Assembly (NCBI RefSeq): GCF_003150835.1
Contig: NZ_CP029479.1
Location: 2,207,501-2,271,500 of the forward strand
Direction of reading: 5' to 3'
DNA length: 64,000 bases
From: Phenylobacterium parvum
GTDB taxonomy: Bacteria; Pseudomonadota; Alphaproteobacteria; Caulobacterales; Caulobacteraceae
The notes under the pieces are model-generated. The model saw only the letters and a program-made list of their open reading frames with translations, made no database searches and was not told where the DNA came from. Below, one piece after another: positions 43,382-53,257 of this stretch. Within the stretch, counting starts at the first letter, position 1. Each line of letters opens with the position of its first letter. The translations under genes were made by a program, and so were the position numbers.

Positions 43382-46300
43382 TCAGGCGATCACATCCCCA
43401 AACGAGAGGTCAGTGACCCCCGTCAGCTTGATGGCCTCATCCACCGCCGCATCGCCATTGCGGTCGACCAGCAGGTAGCCGTCTGTTCCGACCACCACGA
43501 AGACATAGCGCACGGTCCCGTCCATCAGGCCTTGCGCCACGGTGATGGCGCCCGCGAGGCTTCCGGCGTTTGCAAGGCTTTCGGTATAGTTGGCCGCGCC
43601 GCCGGCCACGCCCAGGGACAGGGAGTCCGTCCCGGCGTTGAAGTCGAGGATCTCGTCCACCGTTCCCGCGGTGGTCCCGGTGTCGCCTGCAGCGAAGACG
43701 AAGACATCCGCGCCCGAGCTCCCATGCAGGGTGTCCGCGCCGGCGCCGCCGACCAGGGTGTCGGCGCTACCCGCCCCATCGAGGGAGTCGGCGCCCAGGC
43801 CGCCGGAGAGGCTGTCCGTTCCGCTGCCGCCGGCCAGGACATCGGCGCCGCCATTGCCCGACAGGGTGTCGTTCCCGCCTACGCCGGAAATGGTGTCGGC
43901 CGCGCCGGAGCCCCGGAGGTCCTCGTTGCCGCCCGCGCCGTTGAGCGTGACGCCGACATTGGTGACGGTCCCGAGGCCCGAGAGGTCGACCGTCGCCCCG
44001 GAGGCGGCGTTCACGACAAGGGACTCGGTTCCGCCGCCGGCGACGCCGGTCACGGTCCACGTCTTCCCCGTGATCTGGGCGCCGTCGAAGGTCGCTGTCA
44101 GCCCGTCGTCGATGACCAGGGCCTGGAGGTTGGTGAAGGTCGCCCCGCCGACGTCGACGCTGGCGCTGAACCGGAGGGTGTTGGTTCCGGTCCCGCCGTC
44201 AATGGTCTCGCCGGTAGCAATGTCGGAACCCGCGGTCAGGAGGAACAGGTCGTCGCCGATCCCGCCGGACAGGCTGTCCGCCCCCGCTCCGCCGAGCAGG
44301 GTGTCATTGCCGCCGCCGCCCGAGAGGGTGTCGTCCCCGCCGAGGCCGGAGACGGACTCCGCCGCGGCGGACCCCGTGATGTTCTCGTTGCCCGCAGCGC
44401 CGGTGACCAGGACGCTGGCGTTGGAGACCGCGCCGAGGCTCGCAAGGCTGACGGTGGTCCCGGTGGCGACATTCACCGCCAGGGTCTCCGTCGCCCCACC
44501 TGCGACGCCGCCGACCGACCAGGTCTGGCCCGACAGCTGGGCGCCCGAGAAGGTCGCCGTCAGGCCGCTGCCGATCGCCAGCGCCTGGATGCCGGTGATG
44601 GTCACCGCGCTCATGTCGATGGAGGCGGCGAGGGAGACGGTGTTGGTCCCGGCGCCGCCGTCCACGGCCTCGCCCGCCGCGACCTCCGACCCGGCGTTGT
44701 AGAGGAAGGTGTCGTCGCCAAGGCCGCCGGACAGGCTGTCCGCGCCGTCGCCGCCGACGAGGGTGTCATTGCCGCCGCCGCCGGACAGGGTGTCGTCCCC
44801 GGCCAGGCCGAGAAGGGAGTCCGCCGATCCCGAGCCGGTGATGTCCTCGTTCCCCGCCGCGCCTGTCAACTGGACCGTGGCGTTGGAGACCGCGCCGAGG
44901 CTCGACAGGCTCGCCGTGGCGCCAGACGCCACGTTGACCACCAGGGTCTCCACCGCCCCGCCGGAGACGCCGCCGACCGTCCAGGTCTGGCCCGCCAGCT
45001 GGGTGGCGCTGAAGGTGGCTGTCAGGCCGCTGCCGATCGTCACCGCCTGGATGTTGCTGAAGGCGACGGCGCTGACGTCCACGGTGGCCGCGAAGGCGAT
45101 GGTGTTGGTCCCGGCCCCGCCGTCCACGGTCTCGCCGGTGACGCCGTCGGATGCCCCGGAATAGACGAAGGTGTCGTTGCCGCCGCCGCCCGCCAGGACG
45201 TCGGCCCCGCCGCCGCCGGTCAGGCTGTCCGTTCCGGACGAGCCGGTAAGGTTTTCCGCCCCGGCCGCGCCGACCAGGGACATGGCGGCGTTGGTGACCG
45301 AGGCAAGGGCGGCGAGGCTCACCGTCGATCCCGAGGCTGCGTTCACCACCACGGTCTCGGTCACGCCGCCCGCCGCGCCGGCGACGGACCAGGCCTGGCC
45401 CGTGATCTGGCTGCCGGCGAAGGTGGCCGTGAAGCCCTCGTTGACCAGCAGGGCCTGGATGTTGCTGAAGCTCACAGCAGAGACGTCGACGCTGGCGCTG
45501 AACTGGACGGTGTTGGTCCCGGTCCCGCCGTCCACGGTGTCGCCCGTGCTGGCGTCCGTCGCGGCGCTGTAGAGGAAGGTGTCGTTGCCGGCGTCACCCG
45601 CCAGGCTGTCATTGCCCGCCCCACCGAGGAGGGTGTCGTTCCCGCCGCCGCCTGCAAGTGTGTCGTTCCCGGCAAGGCCGCTCAGCGACTCCGACGCCGC
45701 CGAGCCCGTGATGTTCTCGTTCCCGGCTGCGCCGTTGATCTGCACCGTCAGGTCGCTGATCGTCCCCAGGGCCGTCAGGTCCGTGGTCGTGCCCGAAGCC
45801 ACGTTGACCACCAGGGTCTCCACCGCCCCGCCAGCCACGCCGGCCATGGTGAAGGTCTGACCCGCCAGCTGGCTGGCCGAGAAGGTCCCGGTCAGGCCCG
45901 AGCCGATCGTCACCGCCTGGATGTTGGCGAAGGTCGCGCCGGTCATGTCCAGGGAGGCCGTCAGCGAGACCGTGTTGGTTCCCGCCCCGCCGTCGATGGC
46001 TTCGCCTGCTCCGGACTCCCCCGCCGCCGCATAGACGAAGAGGTCGTTGCCGGCGTCACCCGCCAGGCTGTCATTGCCCGCGCCGCCGAGCAGGGTGTCG
46101 TTCCCGCCGCCGCCTGCAAGCGTGTCGTTCCCGGCAAGGCCGCTCAGCGACTCCGAGGCCGCCGAGCCGGTGATGTTCTCGTTGCCCGCCGCGCCGTTGA
46201 TCTGGACCGTCAGGTCGCTGATTGTCCCCAGGGCCGTCAGGTCCGTGGTCGTGCCCGAAGCCACGTTGACCACCAGGGTCTCCACCGCCCCGCCGGCCAC

Positions 46301-49300
46301 GCCGGCCATGGTGAAGGTCTGGCCGGTCAGCTGGCTGCCCGAGAAGGTCCCGGTCAGGCCCGAGCCGATCGTCACCGCCTGGATGTTGGCGAAGGTCGCC
46401 CCGGTCATGTCCAGGGAGGCCGTCAGCGAGATCGTGTTGGTTCCGCCGCCGCCATCCACCGTCTCGCCCGATCCGGACTCGCCCGCCGCGGTGTAGACGA
46501 AGAGGTCGTCTCCGGTTCCGCCCGACAGGCTGTCCGCCCCGAGGCCGCCGGTCAGGGTGTCGTTCCCGGCGCCGCCCGCCAGGGTGTCGCCGCCAATGCC
46601 CGCCAGGATCGAGTCTTCGCCCAGACCGCCGTCAACCTGGTTGGAGCCGTCCCCGGCGCTGATCCGGTCGTTGCCGTCGCCGCCGAGGATCGAGTCGGCG
46701 CCCGCCCCCGCCACCAGGCTGTCGGCGCCGGTGTCCCCCGTCATGGTGTTGTTCCCCGCGCCGCCGTCGATCGTGTCGTCGCCGTCGTCCCCGGAGACGA
46801 CGTCCGTCGCCACGCCGCCCAGGACCGAGTCCGCGCCCAGGCCCGCCTGGACCACGTTCGCGCCGTCCCCGGCGCTGATCGTGTCATTGCCGTCGCCGCC
46901 CAGCAGGGAGTCTGCGCCCGTGCCCGCGAGCAGGCTGTCGGCGCCGGTCTCGCCCGACAGGGTGTTGGCCCCGGAGCCGCCCGCCAGGGTGTCGTTACCG
47001 TCGCCGCCGACAAGGGAATCGTCACCGGTCCCGCCGGCAAGGCTGTCCGCCCCCGTCTCGCCCAGCACGGTGTTGTTCCCCGTCCCGGCGTCCACGGTGT
47101 CGGCGCCGTCGCCGCCCCGGACAAGGTCATTGCCCGCCCCGGCGGAGATCGTGTCGGCGATGTTCGAGCCCGTCAGGGTCTCGTCCCCCGCCGCCCCGTT
47201 CACCTGCACAACGACATTGCTGAGGGTCAGGCCGGACAGGTCGGCGCTGGTCCCGGCGGCGGCGTTCACCACCAGGGTCTCGGCCGCGCCGCCCGCCACG
47301 CCGTTCACCGTCCAGGCCTGGCCCGTCATCTGCACCCCGGCGAAGGTCGCCGTCAGGCCGCTGGCGATGTTCACCGCCTGGAGGTTCGTGAAGGTCGCCC
47401 CGGTCAGGTCGATCGAGGCGTTCAGCTGCAGGGCGTTCGCGCCCGCCCCGCCGTCCACGGCCTCGCCGGCGCTCACCTCGCCCGCCGCCGAATAGACGAA
47501 GAGGTCGTCGCCGCCGCCGCCGGACAGGCTGTCCGCGCCCGTTCCGCCGAACAGGGTGTCCGCGCCGCCTCCCCCCGCCAGGGTGTCGGCGCCGCCCTGG
47601 CCGGAGATCGACTCCGCCGCCGCAGAGCCCGTGATGTTCTCGTTGCCCGCCGCGCCGTTCACCTGCACCGTCAGGTCGCTGACCGTCCCCAGGGCCGTCA
47701 GGTCCGTGGTCGTGCCCGAAGCCACGTTCACCACCAGGGTCTCCACCGCCCCGCCGGCGACGCCGCTCATCGTGAAGGTCTGGCCGGTCAGCTGGGCGCC
47801 CGAGAAGGTCCCGGTCAGGCCCGAGCCGATCGTCACCGCCTGGACGTTGCTGAAGATCGCCCCGGTCATGTCGACCGCCGCGGTCAGCGAGACCGTGTTG
47901 GTTCCGCCGCCGCCATCCACCGTCTCGCCCGAGCCGGACTCGCCCGCCGCGGTGTAGACGAAGAGGTCGTCTCCGGTTCCCCCCGACAGGCTGTCCGCCC
48001 CCAGGCCGCCGGTCAGGGTGTCGTTCCCGGCGCCGCCCGCCAGGGTGTCGCCGCCAATGCCCGCCAGGATCGAGTCTTCGCCCAGCCCCCCGTCAACCTG
48101 GTTGGCGCCGTCCCCGGCGCCGATCCGGTCGTTGCCGTCGCCGCCGAGGATCGAGTCCGCTCCGGCCCCCGCCACCAGGCTGTCGGCGCCGGTCTCGCCC
48201 GACAGGGTGTTGGCCCCGGAGCCGCCCGCCAGGGTGTCGTTACCGTCGCCGCCGACGAAGGAATCGTCACCGGCCCCGGCCAACAGGCTGTCCGCCCCGG
48301 TCTCGCCCAGCACGGTGTTGTTCCCCGCCCCGGCGTCCACCGTATCGTCGCCGTCGTCGCCGAAGACGCAGTCGTTCCCCGTCCCGCCCAGGACGGTGTC
48401 GGCGCCCAGCCCGGCCAGCACGGCGTTGGCGCCGTCGCCTGTGCTGATGGTGTCGTTCCCGTCCTCGCCGACGAGGGATTCCGCCCCGGTTCCCCCGAAC
48501 AGGCTGTCGGCGCCCGCCTCGCCCACCAGGGTGTTGTCGCCGGCGAGGCCGACCAGGGTGTCGTTGCCGGCGCCGCCCAGGATGGAGTCCGCTCCGCCCC
48601 CGCCGGTGATGTTCTCGTTCCCCGGTCCCCCGGAGATCTGCACGATCAGGCCCGCATACCCCAGGCTGGGCAGGGTGAAGGCTCCCCCCGAGGGCACGTT
48701 CATCTTCAGGGTCGCCCCCGACCCGCCCCCCGAGGCGACGCTGAAGCCCGACAGCTGGGTCGTGGTGATGTTCACCACCGTGCCGGCGGCGATGAACAGG
48801 CTCTCCACGCTGGTCAGGAAGAGCCCCGTGGGGAAGTTGGTCGAGACGGCGATGGACAGGCTGTCCGTCCCCGCCCCGCCGTCGAAGGACTCCGCCGGGT
48901 CCAGCTCGGAGGTGTCGGTGATCAGGTAGGCGTCATCGCCATCTCCGCCCGACATGACGTCCGCGCCGGCCCCGCCGCTGAAGGTGTCGTTGCCGTCGCC
49001 GCCGACCAGGCTGTCGTCCCCGGTCCCGCCGGACAGGGAGTCCGAGCCCGCATCGCCGGCCAGGGTGTCGTTCCCGGCGTCACCGGCCAGGGTGTCGTTG
49101 TCGGCGCCGCCCGCCAGGCTGTCGAGCCCGGCTGCGCCCCACAGGCTGTCGGCGCCCGTCTGGCCCGCCAGGGTGTCGGCCCCGTCCGCCCCGTCCAGGG
49201 TGTCGGCGCCATCGCCGCCCAGCACGGAATCGCCTCCGGTCCCGCCCAGCACCAGGTCGGCGCCCGCGCCGCCGTCGGCGCGGTTGGCGCCGTCGCCCGT

Positions 49301-52300
49301 CAGGATCCGGTCGTCGCCGTCACCGCCGGCCAGGGTGTCGTCCGCCGCCCCACCGGACAGGGTGTCGCCCCCCGCGTCGCCGGACAGGCTGTCGCCCTCC
49401 GCCCCGCCGCCCACGAGGGAGTCGTTGTCCGCCCCGCCGGCCAGGCTGTCTGCGCCCAAGGCGTCGCTGACCGTGTCTGCGCCCGCGCCGCCCAGCACCA
49501 GGTCAGCCCCGGTCTCGCCGTTCAGGGAGTCCGCCCCGCCGCCGCCGTCCAGCTGGTCCGACCCGTCGCCGCCCAGGGTGGTGTCGCCTCCGGCGCCGCC
49601 GAAGAAGCTGTCGTTCCCGGCGCCGCCCATCAGGCTGTTGTCGCCGTCGTTGCCGCCAATCCGGTCGTCCCCTGCGTCGCCAAGGAGGGTGTCATTCCCC
49701 GCCCCGCCGGTCAGGGTGTCGTCGCCGGTCCCGCCACTCGCCGAGTTCGCCCCGTCGCTCGGGCTGACGACATCGTTCCCGTCGCCGCCCGACAGGGTGT
49801 CGTTCCCGGCGAAGCCGGTCAGGGTGTCGTTCCCGGTCCCGCCGTCCAGGTTGTTGTTCCCCGCCCCACCCACCAGGCTGTCGTCGCCCTCGCCGCCCAC
49901 CAGGAGGTCGTCGTTGGCCATGCCGTTCAGGGTGTCGTTTCCGGTCCCGCCGTCCAGGGTGTCGGCTCCACCGAAGATCGGGTCGTTGTCGCCGATGATC
50001 AGGTCGCCTGAGCCAAAGCCGTTCAGCAGGTCCGCCCCGCCATTGCCGGTCAGGGTGTCCGGGCCCTCGGTCCCGGTCAGGGGCGAGCCGCTGTAGGCCG
50101 CCAGCCGGATGTAGAGGTCGATCCGGTTGTCGTTGTCGGTGTCGGCGAAGACATAGGTGTCGGCGGCGCCGACCACCGTATAGACGACGTCATGCAGGCC
50201 GGAGCTGATGAGCCCCTCGGCCTGGGTCAGGGCCGACTCGTAGGTCTCGGCCGGCTGGGCGGTGAAGCCGCTGACGCCGCCGCCAAGGCCCATGTCCAGT
50301 TCGTCGCCCTCGGCGGAGTTGAAGTCGGTAATGACCTCCATGGTTCCCGGGGTCTGGGATCCGGCGTCGCCCAGGGCGAAGACGAAGCGGTCGGCGCCGG
50401 CCCCGCCGCTCAGGGTGTCGGCGCCCGCCCCGCCGCGCAGGGTGTCGGCGCCGCCGCTTCCCGCCAGGCTGTCCGCCCCGGTCCCGCCCGAAAGGCTGCC
50501 GTCGCCCATGGACCCGGCCAGGGTGTCCGCGCCGGTCTCGCCCGACAGGGTCCCGTCGCCGACCAGGGCGTCGTTCCCCGCGCCCCCTGACAGGGAGTTG
50601 CCCCCCAGGCCCCCGAACAGGCTGTCGTCGCCATCCTCGCCCAAAAGGGTGTCCAGGCCGGTCCCGCCCTGCAGGGTGTCGTTCCCCGCGCCGCCCCAGG
50701 CCTGGTTGTCGCCTTCCATGGCGGCGAGGGAGTCGTCGCCGTCGCCGCCCAGCAGCCGGTCGGCCGGGTCGCCGCCCTGGACGGTGTCGTTCCCCGCCCC
50801 GCCCAGCACGCTGTCGCCGCCATTGCCGGAGATCACCCGGTCGTCGCCATCCCCGCCCAGGATCGTCTCGGACCCGCCGCCGCCCAGGATGGTGTCCGCG
50901 CCGGAGTCGCCCGAGAGAGAGGCCGCCCCGCCGCCGCCGACAAGGCGGTCGTCCCCCAGGCCGCCGCTCAGGGTGTCGGGCCCGCCGCCGCTGGTCAGGG
51001 TGTCCGCGCCCTCGTCCCCCTGCAGGAAGTCGAGGCCGGCCCCGCCGGTCAGGTTGTCGTTTCCAGCCCCGCCGTATCCGGCGACCGAGCCCGAGCTGTT
51101 GGCCGAGAAGTCCAGGCGGTCGTCGCCGTCGCCGCCGCGCAGGGTGGCGCCGCCGGCGAGCCCGCCCGACAGGAGGGTGTCGTTCCCCGCCCCGCCCTCG
51201 ACCGTGTCGTCGCCGGCCCCGGCGCTCAGGCTGTCGTCCCCGTCGCCACCCATCAGGGTGTCGGCGCTGGTCCCCGAGGCCAGGGTGTCGTTCCCCGCCC
51301 CGCCGGACAGGCTGTTGGCGCCCTCGCCGGACTCCAGGCGGTCATTCCCGTCTTCGCCGGACAGGAGGTCGGCGCCGCCACCGGCGGCCAGGGTGTCGGC
51401 GCCAGAGCCTCCCCACAGGGTGTTGGCGCCGCCGGCGGCGCTGACGCTGTCGTCGCCTTCGCCGCCCAGGACCAGGTCGGCGCCGCCCAGGGTGGCCACC
51501 GTGTCGTTCCCCAGGCCCAGGTCGACCCGGTCATTGCCGCCGCCGCCCAGAACGCTGTCGGCGCCGTCCCCGGCGCTGATCGTGTCGGCCGCCGCGCCGC
51601 CCGTGATGACGTCGTTCCCCGCGCCGCCCGACAGGGATTCCGCGCCGGCGCCGCCCGCCAGGGTGTCGGCGCCCTCGCCGCCGGACAGGGTGGAGGCGCC
51701 CGCATTGGCCACCAGGCTGTCGTCGCCGTCGCCGCCCAGGATGACTGACGCGCCGGTCCCGGCGTCGCCGATGATCGTGTCGGCGCCCGATCCGCCGTCG
51801 ACGCTGTCCACACCCGCCCCGGCCAGCAGGATCCGGTCGTCCCCGCCGCCGCCCAGCACCGTATCGGCGCCGGTCCCGGTGATGAGGGTGTCATTGCCCA
51901 GGTCGCCGAAGACCAGGTTGGCGCCGTCGCCGGCGTCCACCGCGTCATTGCCCTGGCCGCCCAGGATCGTGTCGGCGCCCGCCCCGGCCAGCAGGGTGTC
52001 CTCGCCCAGGTTGCCGTGCAGGTAGTTGGCGCCCTCGCCGGCGACCAGGGTGTCGTTCCCCTGTCCGCCCAGCAGGCTGTCGCGCCCGGAGCCGCCCGTG
52101 ACGCTGTCCTCGCCCTGGTTGCCGTTGACGCTGTCGTCGCCGCCGCCCCCGGTGATCAGGTCGTTGTCGGCCCCGCCGGAGATCGTGTCCGAGCCGGTCC
52201 CGGCCGACAGGGTGTCCGCCCCGGTATCCCCGGACAGGCTGTTGTTCCCCGCCCCGGCGGAGAGGCTGTCATTGGCGTCCCCGCCCAAGAGGGTGTCGGC

Positions 52301-53053
52301 GCCCGCGCCGGCCAGAAGGGTGTCCGCTCCCGTGGCGCCGTCCAGCCGGTTGGCCCCGTCGCCGGCCGACAGGCTGTCGGCCCCGTCCCCGCCCAGCAGG
52401 GTGTCGGCCCCGGTCCCGCCGGTGAGGGTGTCGGCGCCCAGGTCGCCCGAGGCATAGTTGGCGCCGTCGCCGGCCCTCAGGTCATCGCTGTCCTGGCCGC
52501 CCAACAGGGTGTCGTTCCCGGCGCCCCCGGTGACCGTATCCGCGCCGATGTTGCCGTTGGCCCAGTTGGCGCCGGGGCCCAGGTCGATCAGGTCGGAGTC
52601 CCGGCCCCCATAGACCGTGTCATTGCCCGCGCCGCCGGACAGGGTGTCGGCCCCGGCGTTTCCCTGGATGAAGTCATCCCCGTCGCCGCCGGCGAAGCTG
52701 TCGGACCCCTCGTCGCCATAGAGGCCGTCGCCAAATCCCGATCCCTGGATGGAGTCCGCCCCGCCCGTGCCCGGATAGAGCATGGAGCCGTCGGGAAAGT
52801 TGATCTGGCCGGTGAAGCCGCCGTTGCCCGCCATGGCCGCCGCGGGGAAATCCCGCGAGATCCCGTTGTACGCCAGGGTGATCTTGGCCGGGATGAGGGG
52901 GCTGGGCGGGATCCCCGATCCGCCCGACGCCGGCGTAAACAGCACCCGCACCTGCGAGGCCGTCGCGCCCGGCGTGGTGAAGGTCAGCGTATCGCCAGCC
53001 GTGAAGGCCGCGGCCTGGGCGTCGGTGATGGTCTCGAAGGTGTAAGCCGTCAC
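43382..53053 (-). CDS. Giant RTX repeat protein, 3223 residues, with nine extension modules
   Basis: The longest gene in the window (9.7 kb). Domain 1-105 is shared with the other three RTX proteins. An RTX array covers ~110-880, and a C-terminal-like domain sits internally at ~887-990 (VITDFNSAEGDEL, YVFADTDNDNRID). A second RTX array follows to ~1370; then nine ~130-150-residue modules alternate with RTX stretches (first near 1372, others near 1695, 2182 and 2336, and on to ~3070). The terminal domain is ~3115-3223 (EILDFNAGTDSLSL). It starts with GTG, unlike its ATG-started paralogues. Reading through it I found only one cysteine (codon 48368-48370) and very few lysines, which is normal for extracellular RTX proteins. 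Its size makes an adhesin or surface-layer role likely; this is inferred. Confidence 0.9.
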   Translation of the reverse strand: MTAYTFETITDAQAAAFTAGDTLTFTTPGATASQVRVLFTPASGGSGIPPSPLIPAKITLAYNGISRDFPAAAMAGNGGFTGQINFPDGSMLYPGTGGADSIQGSGFGDGLYGDEGSDSFAGGDGDDFIQGNAGADTLSGGAGNDTVYGGRDSDLIDLGPGANWANGNIGADTVTGGAGNDTLLGGQDSDDLRAGDGANYASGDLGADTLTGGTGADTLLGGDGADSLSAGDGANRLDGATGADTLLAGAGADTLLGGDANDSLSAGAGNNSLSGDTGADTLSAGTGSDTISGGADNDLITGGGGDDSVNGNQGEDSVTGGSGRDSLLGGQGNDTLVAGEGANYLHGNLGEDTLLAGAGADTILGGQGNDAVDAGDGANLVFGDLGNDTLITGTGADTVLGGGGDDRILLAGAGVDSVDGGSGADTIIGDAGTGASVILGGDGDDSLVANAGASTLSGGEGADTLAGGAGAESLSGGAGNDVITGGAAADTISAGDGADSVLGGGGNDRVDLGLGNDTVATLGGADLVLGGEGDDSVSAAGGANTLWGGSGADTLAAGGGADLLSGEDGNDRLESGEGANSLSGGAGNDTLASGTSADTLMGGDGDDSLSAGAGDDTVEGGAGNDTLLSGGLAGGATLRGGDGDDRLDFSANSSGSVAGYGGAGNDNLTGGAGLDFLQGDEGADTLTSGGGPDTLSGGLGDDRLVGGGGAASLSGDSGADTILGGGGSETILGGDGDDRVISGNGGDSVLGGAGNDTVQGGDPADRLLGGDGDDSLAAMEGDNQAWGGAGNDTLQGGTGLDTLLGEDGDDSLFGGLGGNSLSGGAGNDALVGDGTLSGETGADTLAGSMGDGSLSGGTGADSLAGSGGADTLRGGAGADTLSGGAGADRFVFALGDAGSQTPGTMEVITDFNSAEGDELDMGLGGGVSGFTAQPAETYESALTQAEGLISSGLHDVVYTVVGAADTYVFADTDNDNRIDLYIRLAAYSGSPLTGTEGPDTLTGNGGADLLNGFGSGDLIIGDNDPIFGGADTLDGGTGNDTLNGMANDDLLVGGEGDDSLVGGAGNNNLDGGTGNDTLTGFAGNDTLSGGDGNDVVSPSDGANSASGGTGDDTLTGGAGNDTLLGDAGDDRIGGNDGDNSLMGGAGNDSFFGGAGGDTTLGGDGSDQLDGGGGADSLNGETGADLVLGGAGADTVSDALGADSLAGGADNDSLVGGGAEGDSLSGDAGGDTLSGGAADDTLAGGDGDDRILTGDGANRADGGAGADLVLGGTGGDSVLGGDGADTLDGADGADTLAGQTGADSLWGAAGLDSLAGGADNDTLAGDAGNDTLAGDAGSDSLSGGTGDDSLVGGDGNDTFSGGAGADVMSGGDGDDAYLITDTSELDPAESFDGGAGTDSLSIAVSTNFPTGLFLTSVESLFIAAGTVVNITTTQLSGFSVASGGGSGATLKMNVPSGGAFTLPSLGYAGLIVQISGGPGNENITGGGGADSILGGAGNDTLVGLAGDNTLVGEAGADSLFGGTGAESLVGEDGNDTISTGDGANAVLAGLGADTVLGGTGNDCVFGDDGDDTVDAGAGNNTVLGETGADSLLAGAGDDSFVGGDGNDTLAGGSGANTLSGETGADSLVAGAGADSILGGDGNDRIGAGDGANQVDGGLGEDSILAGIGGDTLAGGAGNDTLTGGLGADSLSGGTGDDLFVYTAAGESGSGETVDGGGGTNTVSLTAAVDMTGAIFSNVQAVTIGSGLTGTFSGAQLTGQTFTMSGVAGGAVETLVVNVASGTTTDLTALGTVSDLTVQVNGAAGNENITGSAAAESISGQGGADTLAGGGGADTLFGGTGADSLSGGGGDDLFVYSAAGEVSAGEAVDGGAGANALQLNASIDLTGATFTNLQAVNIASGLTATFAGVQMTGQAWTVNGVAGGAAETLVVNAAAGTSADLSGLTLSNVVVQVNGAAGDETLTGSNIADTISAGAGNDLVRGGDGADTVDAGTGNNTVLGETGADSLAGGTGDDSLVGGDGNDTLAGGSGANTLSGETGADSLLAGTGADSLLGGDGNDTISAGDGANVVQAGLGADSVLGGVATDVVSGDDGDDTIDGGAGNNTMTGDTGADSLVAGAGADSILGGDGNDRISAGDGSNQVDGGLGEDSILAGIGGDTLAGGAGNDTLTGGLGADSLSGGTGDDLFVYTAAGESGSGETVDGGGGTNTISLTASLDMTGATFANIQAVTIGSGLTGTFSGSQLTGQTFTMAGVAGGAVETLVVNVASGTTTDLTALGTISDLTVQINGAAGNENITGSAASESLSGLAGNDTLAGGGGNDTLLGGAGNDSLAGDAGNDLFVYAAAGESGAGEAIDGGAGTNTVSLTASLDMTGATFANIQAVTIGSGLTGTFSASQLAGQTFTMAGVAGGAVETLVVNVASGTTTDLTALGTISDLTVQINGAAGNENITGSAASESLSGLAGNDTLAGGGGNDTLLGGAGNDSLAGDAGNDTFLYSAATDASTGDTVDGGTGTNTVQFSASVDVSAVSFSNIQALLVNEGFTATFAGSQITGQAWSVAGAAGGVTETVVVNAASGSTVSLAALASVTNAAMSLVGAAGAENLTGSSGTDSLTGGGGADVLAGGGGNDTFVYSGASDGVTGETVDGGAGTNTIAFAATVDVSAVAFSNIQAVTIGSGLTATFSATQLAGQTWTVGGVSGGAVETLVVNVASGATASLSSLGAVSNATVQLTGAAGNEDITGSGSADSLLGLAGDDTLSGGGGNDTLVGGDGADSLSGGLGDDTFLYNAGSEVAAGEAVDGGAGTNTVSLAASIDMSAVTITGIQALAIGSGLTATFSGAQLSGQTWSVGGVAGGATETLAVNVATGTTVSLASLGAVSNASVLVTGAAGNENITGSAAAESVSGLGGDDTLSGGGGNDTLLGGAGADSLSGGIGDDLFLLTAGSDIATGETIDGGTGTNTLRFSASVDVGGATFTNLQALVIDDGLTATFDGAQITGKTWTVTGVAGGGTESLVVNAASGATVDLSGLGTVTNVGVTLNGAGGNEDLRGSGAADTISGVGGNDTLSGNGGADVLAGGSGTDSLSGGLGADSLDGAGSADTLVGGAGADTLHGSSGADVFVFAAGDTGTTAGTVDEILDFNAGTDSLSLGVAGGAANYTESLANAGSLAGAITVAQGLMDGTVRYVFVVVGTDGYLLVDRNGDAAVDEAIKLTGVTDLSFGDVIA
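45589..46512 (-). repeat. Tandem 462-bp direct repeat inside the giant RTX gene
   Basis: Two consecutive units of 462 bp (45589-46050 and 46051-46512), each coding for 154 residues, are nearly identical in DNA over most of their length, with a few base changes concentrated at the F-V-Y opening of the module. The period is an exact multiple of three, so gain or loss of a unit keeps the frame. Confidence 0.85.
46150..48200 (-). repeat. Segmental duplication with 1461-bp offset inside the giant RTX gene
   Basis: The DNA at about 46150-46740 recurs almost unchanged at about 47610-48200, an offset of 1461 bp (487 codons). For instance, the strings around 46557-46630 and 48018-48091 agree nearly base for base. 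The duplicated part codes for an RTX stretch plus one extension module. The limits given are approximate. Confidence 0.8.
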
Positions 53054-53202
53054 GACCTGTCCACCGGCTCCCTGCAGCGAAACTGCGCCGCCGCCTGCGC
53101 CCCGGGAGAATCCCTCAAAGGCGACACTATCCCCACGAAAACTGGACGCAAGCCCCCGGGCGGTGTGGAGGCCGCTGGCCCCGGAGCTCCCCGGCTCGCC
53201 CC

Positions 53203-53233
53203 AAACGAAAAGGGCCGCCCCGAAGGGCGGCCC
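53203..53233 (-). terminator. Rho-independent terminator after the 1003-residue RTX gene
   Basis: On the minus strand, 25 bases after the stop, a nine-base-pair GC stem (GGGCCGCCC, loop TTCG, GGGCGGCCC) is followed by the T-rich run TTTTCGTTT. It should end transcription of the 1003-residue gene, so the giant RTX gene would need its own promoter in the remaining ~150 bases (53054-53202). There I see only a weak TTGCGT/ATAGTG pair with 15-base spacing. Confidence 0.85.
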
Positions 53234-53257
53234 AATCCGTTGTGCCGGTCGTCTGGC

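Noticed and set aside
43373-50011. A 2212-codon open frame on the plus strand opposite the giant RTX gene, and similar long frames at 52016-56395 and 40242-42314
   Set aside because: They are shadows. The repeats use Gly, Ala, Asp and Thr codons with G or C at the third place, so the opposite strand seldom meets a stop. The translations are Val/Gly/Ala/Arg-rich without any domain, while the minus-strand RTX reading is coherent from domain to domain.
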